Part shown: in pieces, positions 1-7,101 of the stretch
How the letters are laid out: the number at the start of each line of letters is the position of its first letter
Numbering within the stretch: the stretch's first letter is position 1
NCBI GenBank assembly: GCA_018821785.1
Contig: JAHJLI010000035.1
Location: forward strand, 1 to 35,968
DNA length: 35,968 nucleotides
Direction: 5' to 3'
From: Pseudomonadota bacterium
GTDB lineage: Bacteria; Desulfobacterota; Desulfobulbia; Desulfobulbales; Desulfocapsaceae
Position numbers and translations under genes: made by a program
The notes under the pieces: generated by a model
What the model was told of the DNA's origin: nothing
Database searches by the model: none
What the model saw: the letters and a program-made list of their open reading frames with translations, nothing else

Positions 1-558
1 TCAGGGCTAAACGACACATGTTATTCTCCAGATGAGTTAATAATTGCCTGACGGCATGGATGAACGTCTATCTGATGCAGACCTGGTAGGGGGATCCTGC
101 GGGATAAACAAGGACAAAAACGTACGAATGAGACAAATTGTTTATCCAGTTATGACAAAAAAGTCAAGAATATATGAATTGGATAAAATGAAGGAGATTT
201 TGTTGCCGAGCAAGGAACGCGGATTGCAAAAACAGAATGATCATTGATGAACGGTGAAATTGGTCTTAACTTGTGAATAATCCAGAGGTGAGGAAAAGTG
301 CAAAAAAATAATTCGTCGTTCAAAATTAAATCGCACAATTCAATTGTATCTACGGCATAAGGGCCCGTAAAGAAATTGATAATAAGTATGAGTTGTTTCT
401 TAACGGGTTCTAGACAGGATTGCCGGATATGAATATCAAGGCTGTGTGGTCCATCTCTCTTTAAAAAGAAAACAGACGAGGTACAATAGAGTAGCTGGAG
501 CTGCCTCCACAGGGGAACTTACGTAGTGGCAGCAATTCCATGAGCGGGAATGGGGCGA
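1..558. other. Stretch without a supported gene
   Basis: I see no credible coding region here on either strand. The short open frames (about 60 residues) have no recognisable protein features and no ribosome binding site. The only structure that stands out is the imperfect hairpin at 362-410, listed separately. No tRNA-like cloverleaf was recognised. It may be the intergenic end of a neighbouring operon outside the window. Confidence 0.6.
362..410. repeat. Imperfect inverted repeat, copy 1 of a dispersed hairpin
   Basis: The left arm GGCCCGTAAAGAAAT (362-376) pairs with the right arm GTTTCTTAACGGGTTC (395-410) with a few mismatches around a loop of about 18 nt. The arms match those of a second hairpin at 16650-16698; all four share a core close to CCGTAAAGAAAT. 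The loops do not match, so what is conserved is the stem. Confidence 0.45.
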
Positions 559-813
559 TTATTTCAGCACATTTTCAATATTTCCCATGTTTTTCACCTT
601 ATCGACCTGGGCTTTTACCTCGACAGCTTCTTTAACTCCAGGAATATCGTTGATTATTCCTTTGCCGCTCTGTTCTACATCGCGGAGTCCATTTTTAAAG
701 GAGCTGATCGCCTTGCCAAGTCCGGAACCTATTTCCGGTAGTTTTTTGCCTCCGAAAACAAGAAAGGCAATAGCCAAAATAACTATAAGTTCAGGGGTTC
801 CAAGTCCAAACAT
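559..813 (-). CDS. tatA: Twin-arginine translocase subunit TatA (downstream paralogue)
   Basis: This is an 84-residue TatA/E-type subunit of the twin-arginine system, which exports folded, often cofactor-bearing proteins across the inner membrane. The sequence shows a short N-terminal transmembrane helix (LGTPELIVILAIAFLVFG), the hinge [14 protein letters not shown], then an amphipathic helix and a charged tail. The ATG at 813 was chosen because GGAG sits 6 nt before it and the protein then starts MFGLG like its paralogue; a TTG four codons upstream would extend it but has poorer spacing. It lies 162 bp downstream of a second tatA on the same strand. The FGGKKLP hinge and the lack of the longer helical tail argue against TatB. 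No tatC is present in the window. Confidence 0.9.
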   Translation of the reverse strand: MFGLGTPELIVILAIAFLVFGGKKLPEIGSGLGKAISSFKNGLRDVEQSGKGIINDIPGVKEAVEVKAQVDKVKNMGNIENVLK

Positions 814-848
814 GGTGTTCTCCAATCAGAAGGAAGATGCTCAATATT

Positions 849-867
849 ATTTTCTATCTTAGAAAAT
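849..867. promoter_or_regulatory. Small perfect AT-rich hairpin between the tatA genes
   Basis: ATTTTCTA (849-856) and TAGAAAAT (860-867) form a perfect 8-bp stem with a 3-nt loop, 36 bp upstream of the downstream tatA start. It is A/T-rich and has no adjacent T-run, so I would not call it a terminator. It might be an operator or an mRNA-processing site. Confidence 0.3.
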
Positions 868-975
868 CATTTCTTGTTTTTTAAAAACGAATTATGTGAA
901 GGTATATCACCCTCAAGGCGGTGCTGTAAAAGAATGCCCCGCCAGGAGTATCACAAAAAAGCAAGTTTCTCGGGT

Positions 976-1167
976 CTAGGCCTTATTGTCTACGTCTTTA
1001 TTGGATTCGTCGATTTTCTTCGATTCATCCTCTTTTTTAGTAGCTTCTTTGAAATTCTTAATTCCTTTACCAATCCCGGAACCAATTTCGGGAAGTTTTC
1101 CCGCCCCGAAGATGATCACAATTATCACCAGGATAACTATGAGTTCCGGCATACCAAGTCCAAACAT
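976..1167 (-). CDS. tatA: Twin-arginine translocase subunit TatA (upstream paralogue)
   Basis: A 63-residue TatA-type protein: one transmembrane helix ([16 protein letters not shown]), the hinge [15 protein letters not shown], a short amphipathic helix and a very charged Lys/Glu/Asp tail. In the Tat pathway TatA oligomers form the translocation-competent assembly recruited by TatBC. The ATG at 1167 has GAGG about 7 nt upstream. It is close to the minimum length for TatA and nearly identical to its neighbour through the membrane helix and hinge, so the two arose by duplication; the tails have diverged. A promoter with a perfect -10 lies just upstream (1194-1222). Confidence 0.9.
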   Translation of the reverse strand: MFGLGMPELIVILVIIVIIFGAGKLPEIGSGIGKGIKNFKEATKKEDESKKIDESNKDVDNKA

Positions 1168-1193
1168 ACATTACCTCACTTTCAATACGACAA

Positions 1194-1222
1194 ATTATAG
1201 AAAAAATCTGTTGAAGTCGCAA
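1194..1222 (-). promoter_or_regulatory. Probable sigma-70 promoter of the tatA pair
   Basis: Reading the minus strand, TTGCGA (1217-1222) is followed after 17 nt by a perfect TATAAT (1194-1199). Transcription would begin near 1187, giving a leader of about 20 nt before the tatA ATG at 1167. A second -35-like TTGACA lies further upstream, with a poorer -10 at 15-nt spacing. The promoter lies between the thrC stop and tatA, so the tatA genes need not depend on thrC read-through. Confidence 0.6.
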
Positions 1223-1305
1223 CGAATACCACGTTTCTGTCCAAAGACATTAGAGTAGTCTCTTCTTCTTGTCAAGGTTCGTCGTCAGACGATCAATGGC
1301 AGGTT

Positions 1306-2703
1306 TTAAGGCGTTCCGGCCTTGTCTGCAATAAATGTCTGGATTTTGCCTTTATCTGCATCCATGAGTTCGCAACGAGAAGGTTTTTCCAAAATACCGA
1401 CAAGTGATGCTGGGATATCGGGAGATTTGCCAATGGCTTGTTCCACTACTGCACCGAATTTTGCAGGATGGGCCGTTGCTAAGCACACCATGGGAACGCC
1501 GATCTTTTTATATTTTTGCGCAGCTTTCACCCCAACTGCGGTATGCGGGTCGAGAATATATTCATGCTCTTTAAAAAAAGCAGCGATGGTTTCTATGACC
1601 TCATGTTCAGATACTGCTGCGGCAACAAAATCACGACGAATATGATCATGATGGCCGGAGAGATCGATTTTACCGTTTTTGGCAAACTCTTCCATCAGCT
1701 CTCTGGTACGTGAGGAGTCGCTGTCGAGGAGATAATAGAGATATCGTTCGAAATTCGATGCAGCTTGGATGTCCATGGATGGACTAGAGGTGATTTTTAC
1801 CTTTGCGAGCGAATAGTCACCCTTGGTTACGAAGCGGGTAAGGATATCGTTGTCGTTTGTTGCTAATATCAGCTGGCGAATTGTGCCGGGGGGGAGCATT
1901 TTTTTGGCAATAAAGCCCGCGAAAATATCGCCAAAATTCCCGGTAGGGATGGCAAAATCGACGGAAGAATCCTTCTCGTGGGTCGAGACATGCAGGCAGC
2001 TTTTGACATAATAGACGACCTGGGCGAGAACCCGCGCCCAGTTGATGGAGTTAATAGCACCCAGTCGGTACTTCGTCTTGAATTCGATGTCGTTGAATAT
2101 TTTTTTAACAATAGCCTGACCATCATCAAAAGAACCACGGATGGCAATGTTAAACACATTGTCGTCAAGGACGGTGGTCATCTGTTTTTCCTGCACCGGG
2201 CTCACACGCTGGTGCGGGTGGATTATGAAAATGTTGATCCTTGCCTTGCCTCGTGCTCCGTAAATGGCTGCTGATCCTGTATCGCCTGAGGTCGCACCGA
2301 TGATATTTAGGATCGAATTATCACGGTTTAACAGATACTCGAAGATGTTACCGAGAAACTGCAGGGCAATATCCTTGAAGGCAAGTGTCGGCCCGTGGAA
2401 CAATTCAAGGATGTGCAGGTCACCATGGTGAACAACAGGGGTTACGTCTGGAGCATTGAAAGCATCATAGGATCTATTAATAATGTCTTTAAAGTCGCTG
2501 ACAGGAATATCATCGACAAATCTGGACATGACCTCAAATGCCAGGTCAGCATAACTCAGTTTCTGCCAGGAGGCAAAAGTGTCGGTGCCGATACGCGGGA
2601 TGGTGCGTGGCAACAACAGGCCGCCATCTTCGGCAAGACCCATCAGCACGGCTTGAGTAAACCCTATGGGGGAGATTTTCCCCCTGGTGCTTAAATATTG
2701 CAT
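1306..2703 (-). CDS. thrC: Threonine synthase
   Basis: Converts O-phospho-L-homoserine to L-threonine using pyridoxal phosphate, the last step of threonine biosynthesis, in the cytosol. The 465-residue protein starts with the typical MQYLSTRGK. It has the PLP-binding lysine in GPTLAFKDIALQF (K110) and the phosphate-binding loop GATSGDTGSA (about 136-145). The C-terminal region DPHTAVGVKAAQKY is also typical of the family. The ATG at 2703 has AGGA close upstream. Length and sequence style fit the longer threonine synthases (E. coli/yeast-like branch). asd, an earlier enzyme of the same aspartate family pathway, is far away in this window, so the pathway is not clustered here. Confidence 0.95.
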   Translation of the reverse strand: MQYLSTRGKISPIGFTQAVLMGLAEDGGLLLPRTIPRIGTDTFASWQKLSYADLAFEVMSRFVDDIPVSDFKDIINRSYDAFNAPDVTPVVHHGDLHILELFHGPTLAFKDIALQFLGNIFEYLLNRDNSILNIIGATSGDTGSAAIYGARGKARINIFIIHPHQRVSPVQEKQMTTVLDDNVFNIAIRGSFDDGQAIVKKIFNDIEFKTKYRLGAINSINWARVLAQVVYYVKSCLHVSTHEKDSSVDFAIPTGNFGDIFAGFIAKKMLPPGTIRQLILATNDNDILTRFVTKGDYSLAKVKITSSPSMDIQAASNFERYLYYLLDSDSSRTRELMEEFAKNGKIDLSGHHDHIRRDFVAAAVSEHEVIETIAAFFKEHEYILDPHTAVGVKAAQKYKKIGVPMVCLATAHPAKFGAVVEQAIGKSPDIPASLVGILEKPSRCELMDADKGKIQTFIADKAGTP

Positions 2704-2879
2704 AATCCTAGCCCCCTGAAGGATAAGAATCTTGGAGGTGCAGTGAGATTCATAATTGCAAAAGAGTAAACAGCCTTAGGTGTCATTTTGGGGATCGATA
2801 TCGCAGGAATCTAACCCCGGTAAACGGGATAAGCACATTGACGAAATTTGTTTAAAAAAACAAGAAAGGAATTTCTAAC

Positions 2880-2908
2880 ATACTAATATATATTTACATT
2901 CGGTTCAA
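2880..2908 (-). promoter_or_regulatory. Weak promoter candidate upstream of thrC
   Basis: On the minus strand TTGAAC (2903-2908) and TAGTAT (2880-2885) are separated by 17 nt. Each matches the sigma-70 consensus at four of six positions. It lies about 177 bp upstream of the thrC start, in the gap after rsfS, so a leader of about 170 nt would result. The gap also has a near-palindromic A-tract (2847-2867) that recurs elsewhere in the window. Confidence 0.3.
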
Positions 2909-2933
2909 TAGAGTATTGTCTGGCGTCATTATC

Positions 2934-3311
2934 TCATTTCGCCTCGACGTCAACGCGCTTGGCCTCAGACCAAAGGCCTTCCAGGTTGTAAAAATGCCGA
3001 ACCTCATGATAGAAAATATGGACAATAACGTCATCAAAGTCTAGGAGAACCCAAATTCCTTCTGCCAGTCCTTCCGCAGAAGACTCCTTGACTCGCTTGG
3101 AACGTAGCTCCCCTTCAATTGCCTCGGCCAAAGCCTGAACGTGGCGGGTGGATTTGCCGCTCATGATGACACAATAATCAGTAAATGTCGCCAGACCGCG
3201 GACATCCAAGATCACCATATCTTCAGCTTTGGTATCGAGTCCTGCTTCGGCGCAGATTTGCGCAATTTCATGGCCGCTTTTTTTTAAATATTCTTTTTTA
3301 ATCAGTTTCAT
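2934..3311 (-). CDS. rsfS: Ribosome silencing factor RsfS (Iojap/DUF143)
   Basis: RsfS binds ribosomal protein L14 and blocks joining of the 30S and 50S subunits when nutrients are short. The 125-residue protein has the family core: DMVILDVRGLATFTDYCVIM, then the helix STRHVQALAEAIEGEL, then WVLLDFDDVIVHIF and HEVRHFYNLEGLW. Length is typical. Its start lies inside the 3' end of topB: the ATG at 3311 precedes the topB stop at 3298-3300, so the frames overlap by 14 bp. AAAGG lies about 9 nt upstream of the ATG, within topB. Translation is probably coupled to that of topB. Confidence 0.93.
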   Translation of the reverse strand: MKLIKKEYLKKSGHEIAQICAEAGLDTKAEDMVILDVRGLATFTDYCVIMSGKSTRHVQALAEAIEGELRSKRVKESSAEGLAEGIWVLLDFDDVIVHIFYHEVRHFYNLEGLWSEAKRVDVEAK

Positions 3312-5805
3312 GGTTGGTTGTGCCTTTTTTTTTCGAGACTGTCAATGTGTTTTGCTTTGGCGATTTTTCTTTTCGAGGAGGAAAATCAAAGCTGAGTGTA
3401 CCATTTTTCGCGAGAAGGAGATAGGCATCGAATGGCTTTTTCTTTTTTGATATGAACCCTGCTATCAGTTCCGTTTTTCCTTCGGAAAGGAGTTGCCTGA
3501 TATTATTTTCACAGACCTCCTTAGAAAGAATAGTTTTGCTGATCTTTAAACCCTTTTTGACATCACCGTTGAGGGCCGATTCAGACATATACGCCATGGG
3601 GGTTGCAAAGACTTTGGTTTGGTCGATAGGTGATAAGCCAAGAATTGGTCCTTGTTTGACGGCATCGATATCAAGTTCATCGATTGAAGATGCAAAAATA
3701 AACTCAATTTTTGTATCGATAAGACGAACCGAGGCAGTGAAAGGTTTGCCCTTTTTTGATCTGAAATCGCTGAAGGGGCCAATGGTTTTTCCATGTAACA
3801 GGGCGACAACTTCATCTTCGGTCAACATACGGCCGCCGAGAATTTTGCGGATGCTGATCTTTTTATCTTCAGATACAAAGGCGGTGGGCGAAGAGAAAAA
3901 GCGAACACCATTAACCGGACTGAAGGGGGCCTCGGCTCGAATTTCCCCCTTCTCAAAGTTTTTTACCCGGTGGATGATCTGCTCGGTCATGGCTCGAATT
4001 TCAGCCATAAATTTATCACGGGTGAATTGCCCTTTGAGCATCCTGTTGAGCTTGTATTCCCATTCTCCGGTCATTTCCGGAGAGGCTAGAACCTCAATTT
4101 GCATGGCTTCAAGCAGGGCTAGAAGTTCGAAAGCCTTGCCGGTAGGAGTAAGATCTTTTCCTTCCCGCACAACATATTTTTCTTTGATCAATTTTTCGAT
4201 AATTGCGGCTCTGGTGGCAGGGGTGCCAAGACCGCGCTCTTTCATGGCATCTGCCAGTTCTTCGTCTTCAACCAGTTTATCTGAATTTTCCATGGCCGAA
4301 AGCAGCGTCGCTTCGTTAAAGCGCGGCGGCGGCGTGGTTTCATGGCCAGAGATACTTATTTCACTACAGCGCACTAGAGCGTTCGACGGCACCGGTGCGA
4401 GCGTTCGATCCTGGCCGTCTCCGCTTGCGTTTCCGTAAATGGCCTTCCAGCCAGCCTCAAGGAGGATTTTTCCCTCGGTGAGAAAAGTTTCCCCTTCTGC
4501 CATAGAGACTCTTTTGGTATTTAAAAAAACCGCTGGAGGGAAAAAGACCGCGAGAAACCGTTGAACCACCATCTGGTAGATTTTTGCTTCCGGTTCGGTA
4601 AGGCGGGTCGGCAAGATGCTTGTGGGGATGATAGCATGGTGATCGGAAATCTTGCTGTTGTTGAAGATTCGCTTGTCCGGGTGGACATATTTTTTATTCA
4701 AAGCCTCTTGGGCGAAAGCTCCGAATTGCCATGCCGTTTGGCGTTGTAGAACGTCATTAACCGTTTGGAGATAATCCTCAGGGAGATGCTTACTGTCGGT
4801 ACGCGGATAGGTAAGTATCTTATGTCTCTCATAAAGTGACTGAGCAATGGACAGAGTGTTTTTCGCTGAAAATCCGAACCTTGAGTTGGCTTCCCTTTGG
4901 AGCAAGGTAAGGTCGTAGAGTTGCGGGGAGTTTTGCGTGTTTTTCTTGCTTTGCTCCTCAACTGTCGTTGGTTTTCCTGTACATTTAGCAATGATGGCCA
5001 GGGCACCATCTTTTGTCCAAATGCGGTCTGCCTTATCATGTGAGTCACTGGTTTCACGGGAGAAATCGGCATCAATCCATTTGCCCTCGTAGACCTGATC
5101 TTTGCAGGTAAACTGCCCTTGGAGGCTCCAATAGGGTTTGGCAACAAAACTGAGGCGGATTCGTTCCCTTTTCACCAAAAGAGACAGAGTCGGGGTCTGT
5201 ACCCGACCACAGGGGGTAAGGAAGAAGCCGCCTTTGCGAGAGTTGTAGCCGGTAAGGGCTCGGGTGGCGTTGATGCCTATCAACCAGTCTGACTCGGAAC
5301 GACACAGAGCTGTATCCTCAAGGGGCAGCATTTCAGCGTTATCTCGCAAGGAAGCAAAGGCTGCACGGATGGCGTCTGCCGTCATCGATTGCAGCCAAAG
5401 CCTCTTGAAAGATTTTTCAGCGACTGAGGTGTTCCAGACAAACTTAATGATATATTTGAATATCAGTTCACCTTCACGACCGGCATCACAGGCATTAATA
5501 ATTTGTCGAATATCTTTGCGACGGATGAGTTTCTGCAAAGCACTCAGTTGACTCTTGGTGCCGTCAAGACTTTTAAGAGGAAAAGCCTGCGGCAGAATGG
5601 GCAGGTTGTTCATGTCCCATTTCTGGTATGCTGGATCAATTTCTTCAGGAAAGCAAATAGTAACAAGATGCCCTATGGCATAAGAGACAACATAGGTGTC
5701 TCCCTCGAAATGGGTTTTTTCTTTGACGAATTTCCCCGGCAGGCTTTTTACCAGATCTGCAGCAACACTCGGTTTTTCAGCAATAATGAGAATTTTTTCG
5801 GTCAT
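3298..5805 (-). CDS. topB: DNA topoisomerase III (type IA)
   Basis: A type IA topoisomerase that cuts one DNA strand through a 5'-phosphotyrosine and is suited to decatenation and to resolving recombination intermediates. The 835-residue protein has an N-terminal Toprim domain with the acidic Glu in IIAEKPS (E10) and DAGREGE (107-113). The catalytic tyrosine is in TYPRTDS (Y333), and the strand-passage core has TPCGRVQTPTL (197-207). After the core (from about residue 640) come two diverged copies of the topoisomerase C-terminal repeat instead of Cys4 zinc fingers; both contain a GxxxxxxGFxSKKxKPF-like segment. The length is greater than that of E. coli TopB (about 650 residues) because of this tail. 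It is the first gene of the topB-rsfS pair and is divergent from rimP. Confidence 0.95.
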   Translation of the reverse strand: MTEKILIIAEKPSVAADLVKSLPGKFVKEKTHFEGDTYVVSYAIGHLVTICFPEEIDPAYQKWDMNNLPILPQAFPLKSLDGTKSQLSALQKLIRRKDIRQIINACDAGREGELIFKYIIKFVWNTSVAEKSFKRLWLQSMTADAIRAAFASLRDNAEMLPLEDTALCRSESDWLIGINATRALTGYNSRKGGFFLTPCGRVQTPTLSLLVKRERIRLSFVAKPYWSLQGQFTCKDQVYEGKWIDADFSRETSDSHDKADRIWTKDGALAIIAKCTGKPTTVEEQSKKNTQNSPQLYDLTLLQREANSRFGFSAKNTLSIAQSLYERHKILTYPRTDSKHLPEDYLQTVNDVLQRQTAWQFGAFAQEALNKKYVHPDKRIFNNSKISDHHAIIPTSILPTRLTEPEAKIYQMVVQRFLAVFFPPAVFLNTKRVSMAEGETFLTEGKILLEAGWKAIYGNASGDGQDRTLAPVPSNALVRCSEISISGHETTPPPRFNEATLLSAMENSDKLVEDEELADAMKERGLGTPATRAAIIEKLIKEKYVVREGKDLTPTGKAFELLALLEAMQIEVLASPEMTGEWEYKLNRMLKGQFTRDKFMAEIRAMTEQIIHRVKNFEKGEIRAEAPFSPVNGVRFFSSPTAFVSEDKKISIRKILGGRMLTEDEVVALLHGKTIGPFSDFRSKKGKPFTASVRLIDTKIEFIFASSIDELDIDAVKQGPILGLSPIDQTKVFATPMAYMSESALNGDVKKGLKISKTILSKEVCENNIRQLLSEGKTELIAGFISKKKKPFDAYLLLAKNGTLSFDFPPRKEKSPKQNTLTVSKKKGTTNHETD

Positions 5806-6294
5806 GAAGTAGGTTGGTGAGTGGTGTAAAAACGGGACATTTTAGCTTCAAAACAAAAATGAGGGTACAATTCGGCGACACATACACCGAAAGAGTTACA
5901 CCGTTTTAGAAAAATTGATTTTATTTTTTAATAACGGTGTCATACATAGTGCAACACAGCTTGGAAGCAAATCGTGCAAAAGCTGGAGGGTACTCGGAAC
6001 TATCGATTAAGTAAAGACTCAACCTCTATTTGTCAAACAGATTTTTCCCCATCTGGTTTAAATTTTTGCCGGTTTTGGAAGAAATACTGATCTTCTTCTG
6101 CTCGTATTAACAGTGTCGAAGCATTGCTCTATCATTCTAATAATATAGGAAAAAATATGTAAGCAGGTCGCGTCGGCCGGTCTCAGCCGGTATCATCAGC
6201 CATGGAGCCGAGGGTGGGTTTAGAAAAATGAGCAGAGATAAGCTTCTAAGTTACGGTGTTGTGGTTGTAATGGTACAGAATATGGACTTCCGGC
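5806..6294. other. Non-coding divergent region between topB and rimP
   Basis: No gene was recognised in this stretch of about 490 bp. It is A/T-rich near topB, and the 5898-5940 dyad lies there. It then passes a GC-rich patch (about 6165-6220) with repeated GCCGG words. I looked for a tRNA (initiator tRNA genes lie near rimP in some bacteria) and for a known riboswitch core and did not find either. Confidence 0.5.
5898..5940. promoter_or_regulatory. Inverted repeat in the topB/rimP divergent region
   Basis: ACACCGTT (5898-5905) and AACGGTGT (5933-5940) are perfect 8-bp arms around a 27-nt A/T-rich centre. The spacing suits two operator half-sites or a looped dyad better than a tight RNA hairpin. 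It lies about 93 bp upstream of topB. A third partial GGTGT with a following CGG occurs at about 5823-5837. Confidence 0.35.
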
Positions 6295-6323
6295 TTGACA
6301 TTGCCTTGATAGTATGATTAAAT
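6295..6323 (+). promoter_or_regulatory. Candidate promoter of the rimP-nusA-infB cluster
   Basis: A perfect -35 TTGACA (6295-6300) is followed after 17 nt by TTAAAT (6318-6323), a four-of-six -10. TATGAT (6313-6318) overlaps it but is too close to the -35. If correct, the transcript carries a leader of about 235 nt before rimP, which contains the attenuator-like hairpin at 6473-6495. Confidence 0.4.
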
Positions 6324-6472
6324 TGTGCCTCGGATAATTCGCTTTGAGGATAGCCCCCTACACTGTTTCTAGGGAGTTATTGGAGAACAGGCCCTTCTTT
6401 CCGGTTCTGTTATGGTCGCGGATGATCTTGTTATACCTCCTGTTTTTGTTTATAGCGGGACGGCTTTCGGAA

Positions 6473-6495
6473 GTGGGCTCTGCCCGCTTTTTTTT
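6473..6495 (+). terminator. Attenuator-like intrinsic terminator in the rimP leader
   Basis: GTGGGC (6473-6478), a TCT loop and GCCCGC (6482-6487) form a compact 6-bp stem (one G-U pair) immediately followed by eight T residues (6488-6495). It lies about 70 bp before the rimP start and downstream of the candidate promoter, so it can stop transcription before the cluster unless it is read through. Leader terminators upstream of rimP are known in other proteobacteria; that this one is regulated is an inference. Confidence 0.65.
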
Positions 6496-6565
6496 ATGTC
6501 CGCACATGAGCCTCAGCTGCTGCCGAAGGGCGACAGAGGGCGAGGTTCAACAGGGTTCTTGGAAA

Positions 6566-7021
6566 ATGAGCCAGTTTATTATAGACAAAGTGCAGAGTTT
6601 TCTGCAAACCCTCCTGCCTACCATGGGACTGCTGCTTTTTGAAATTCAATTTCGAAGGGAAGGGCATGGATGGGTGATGCGGGTTTTTATTGATGCGGAA
6701 ACGGGGGTAAGCCTCGATCACTGTAGCAAGGTGAGTCGTGAATTAGGAAATTTCCTTGATATCGAGGATTGTATTGATCATGCCTACCATCTGGAGGTTT
6801 CGTCGCCCGGGTTAGAGCGGCCTCTTAGGACGATGGGCGATTTTGTTCGCTTCCAGGGCAAAAGGGCCAGGGTAAAGCTGCACCACGAGATCGAAGAAAG
6901 CAAAGTGTTGGAAGGCGTCATTGAGGCAGTAGGTGAAGGCTTGATACATTTAAAATTGGCTGACGGTGGTTCCGTGCAGCTCTCGTTAGAGATGATTAAT
7001 AAAGCCAGGTTGACCGTCTGA
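6566..7021 (+). CDS. rimP: Ribosome maturation factor RimP
   Basis: RimP assists late assembly of the 30S subunit. The 151-residue protein has the N-terminal alpha/beta domain (LPTMGLLLFEIQFRREG..WVMRVFIDAETGVSLDHC) and the hallmark YHLEVSSPGLERPL, followed by an SH3-like C-terminal domain (VRFQGKRARVKLH...). The open frame runs 74 codons further upstream, but that part overlaps the leader terminator and does not look like RimP. The ATG at 6566 begins MSQFIIDKVQSFL as expected, although its ribosome binding site is weak (GGA, 3 nt away). It is the first gene of the rimP-nusA-infB cluster, 80 bp before nusA. Confidence 0.93.
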   Translation: MSQFIIDKVQSFLQTLLPTMGLLLFEIQFRREGHGWVMRVFIDAETGVSLDHCSKVSRELGNFLDIEDCIDHAYHLEVSSPGLERPLRTMGDFVRFQGKRARVKLHHEIEESKVLEGVIEAVGEGLIHLKLADGGSVQLSLEMINKARLTV

Positions 7022-7101
7022 GCCGAATGGCCCGGGGTTGTTTCTATATTGCAAATTGCTCCGCTTGGCAGAGCGGAAAGTCATAAAAACGGGGTAAAAG
7101 A

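Noticed and set aside
44..338. Short open frames at the left edge (67 and 62 residues)
   Set aside because: There is no ribosome binding site, no recognisable motif, and they overlap on opposite strands.
3452..4438. 328-residue open frame on the plus strand
   Set aside because: It lies wholly antisense to topB, whose motifs are intact. The translation is Ser/Ala/Arg-rich low-quality sequence with no family likeness.
6165..6235. GC-rich patch before rimP considered as a riboswitch or tRNA
   Set aside because: No cloverleaf, no GEMM-type or other aptamer core was visible; only repeated GCCGG words.
6344..6565. 74-codon N-terminal extension of rimP
   Set aside because: It would translate through the leader terminator and adds no sequence found in RimP proteins.
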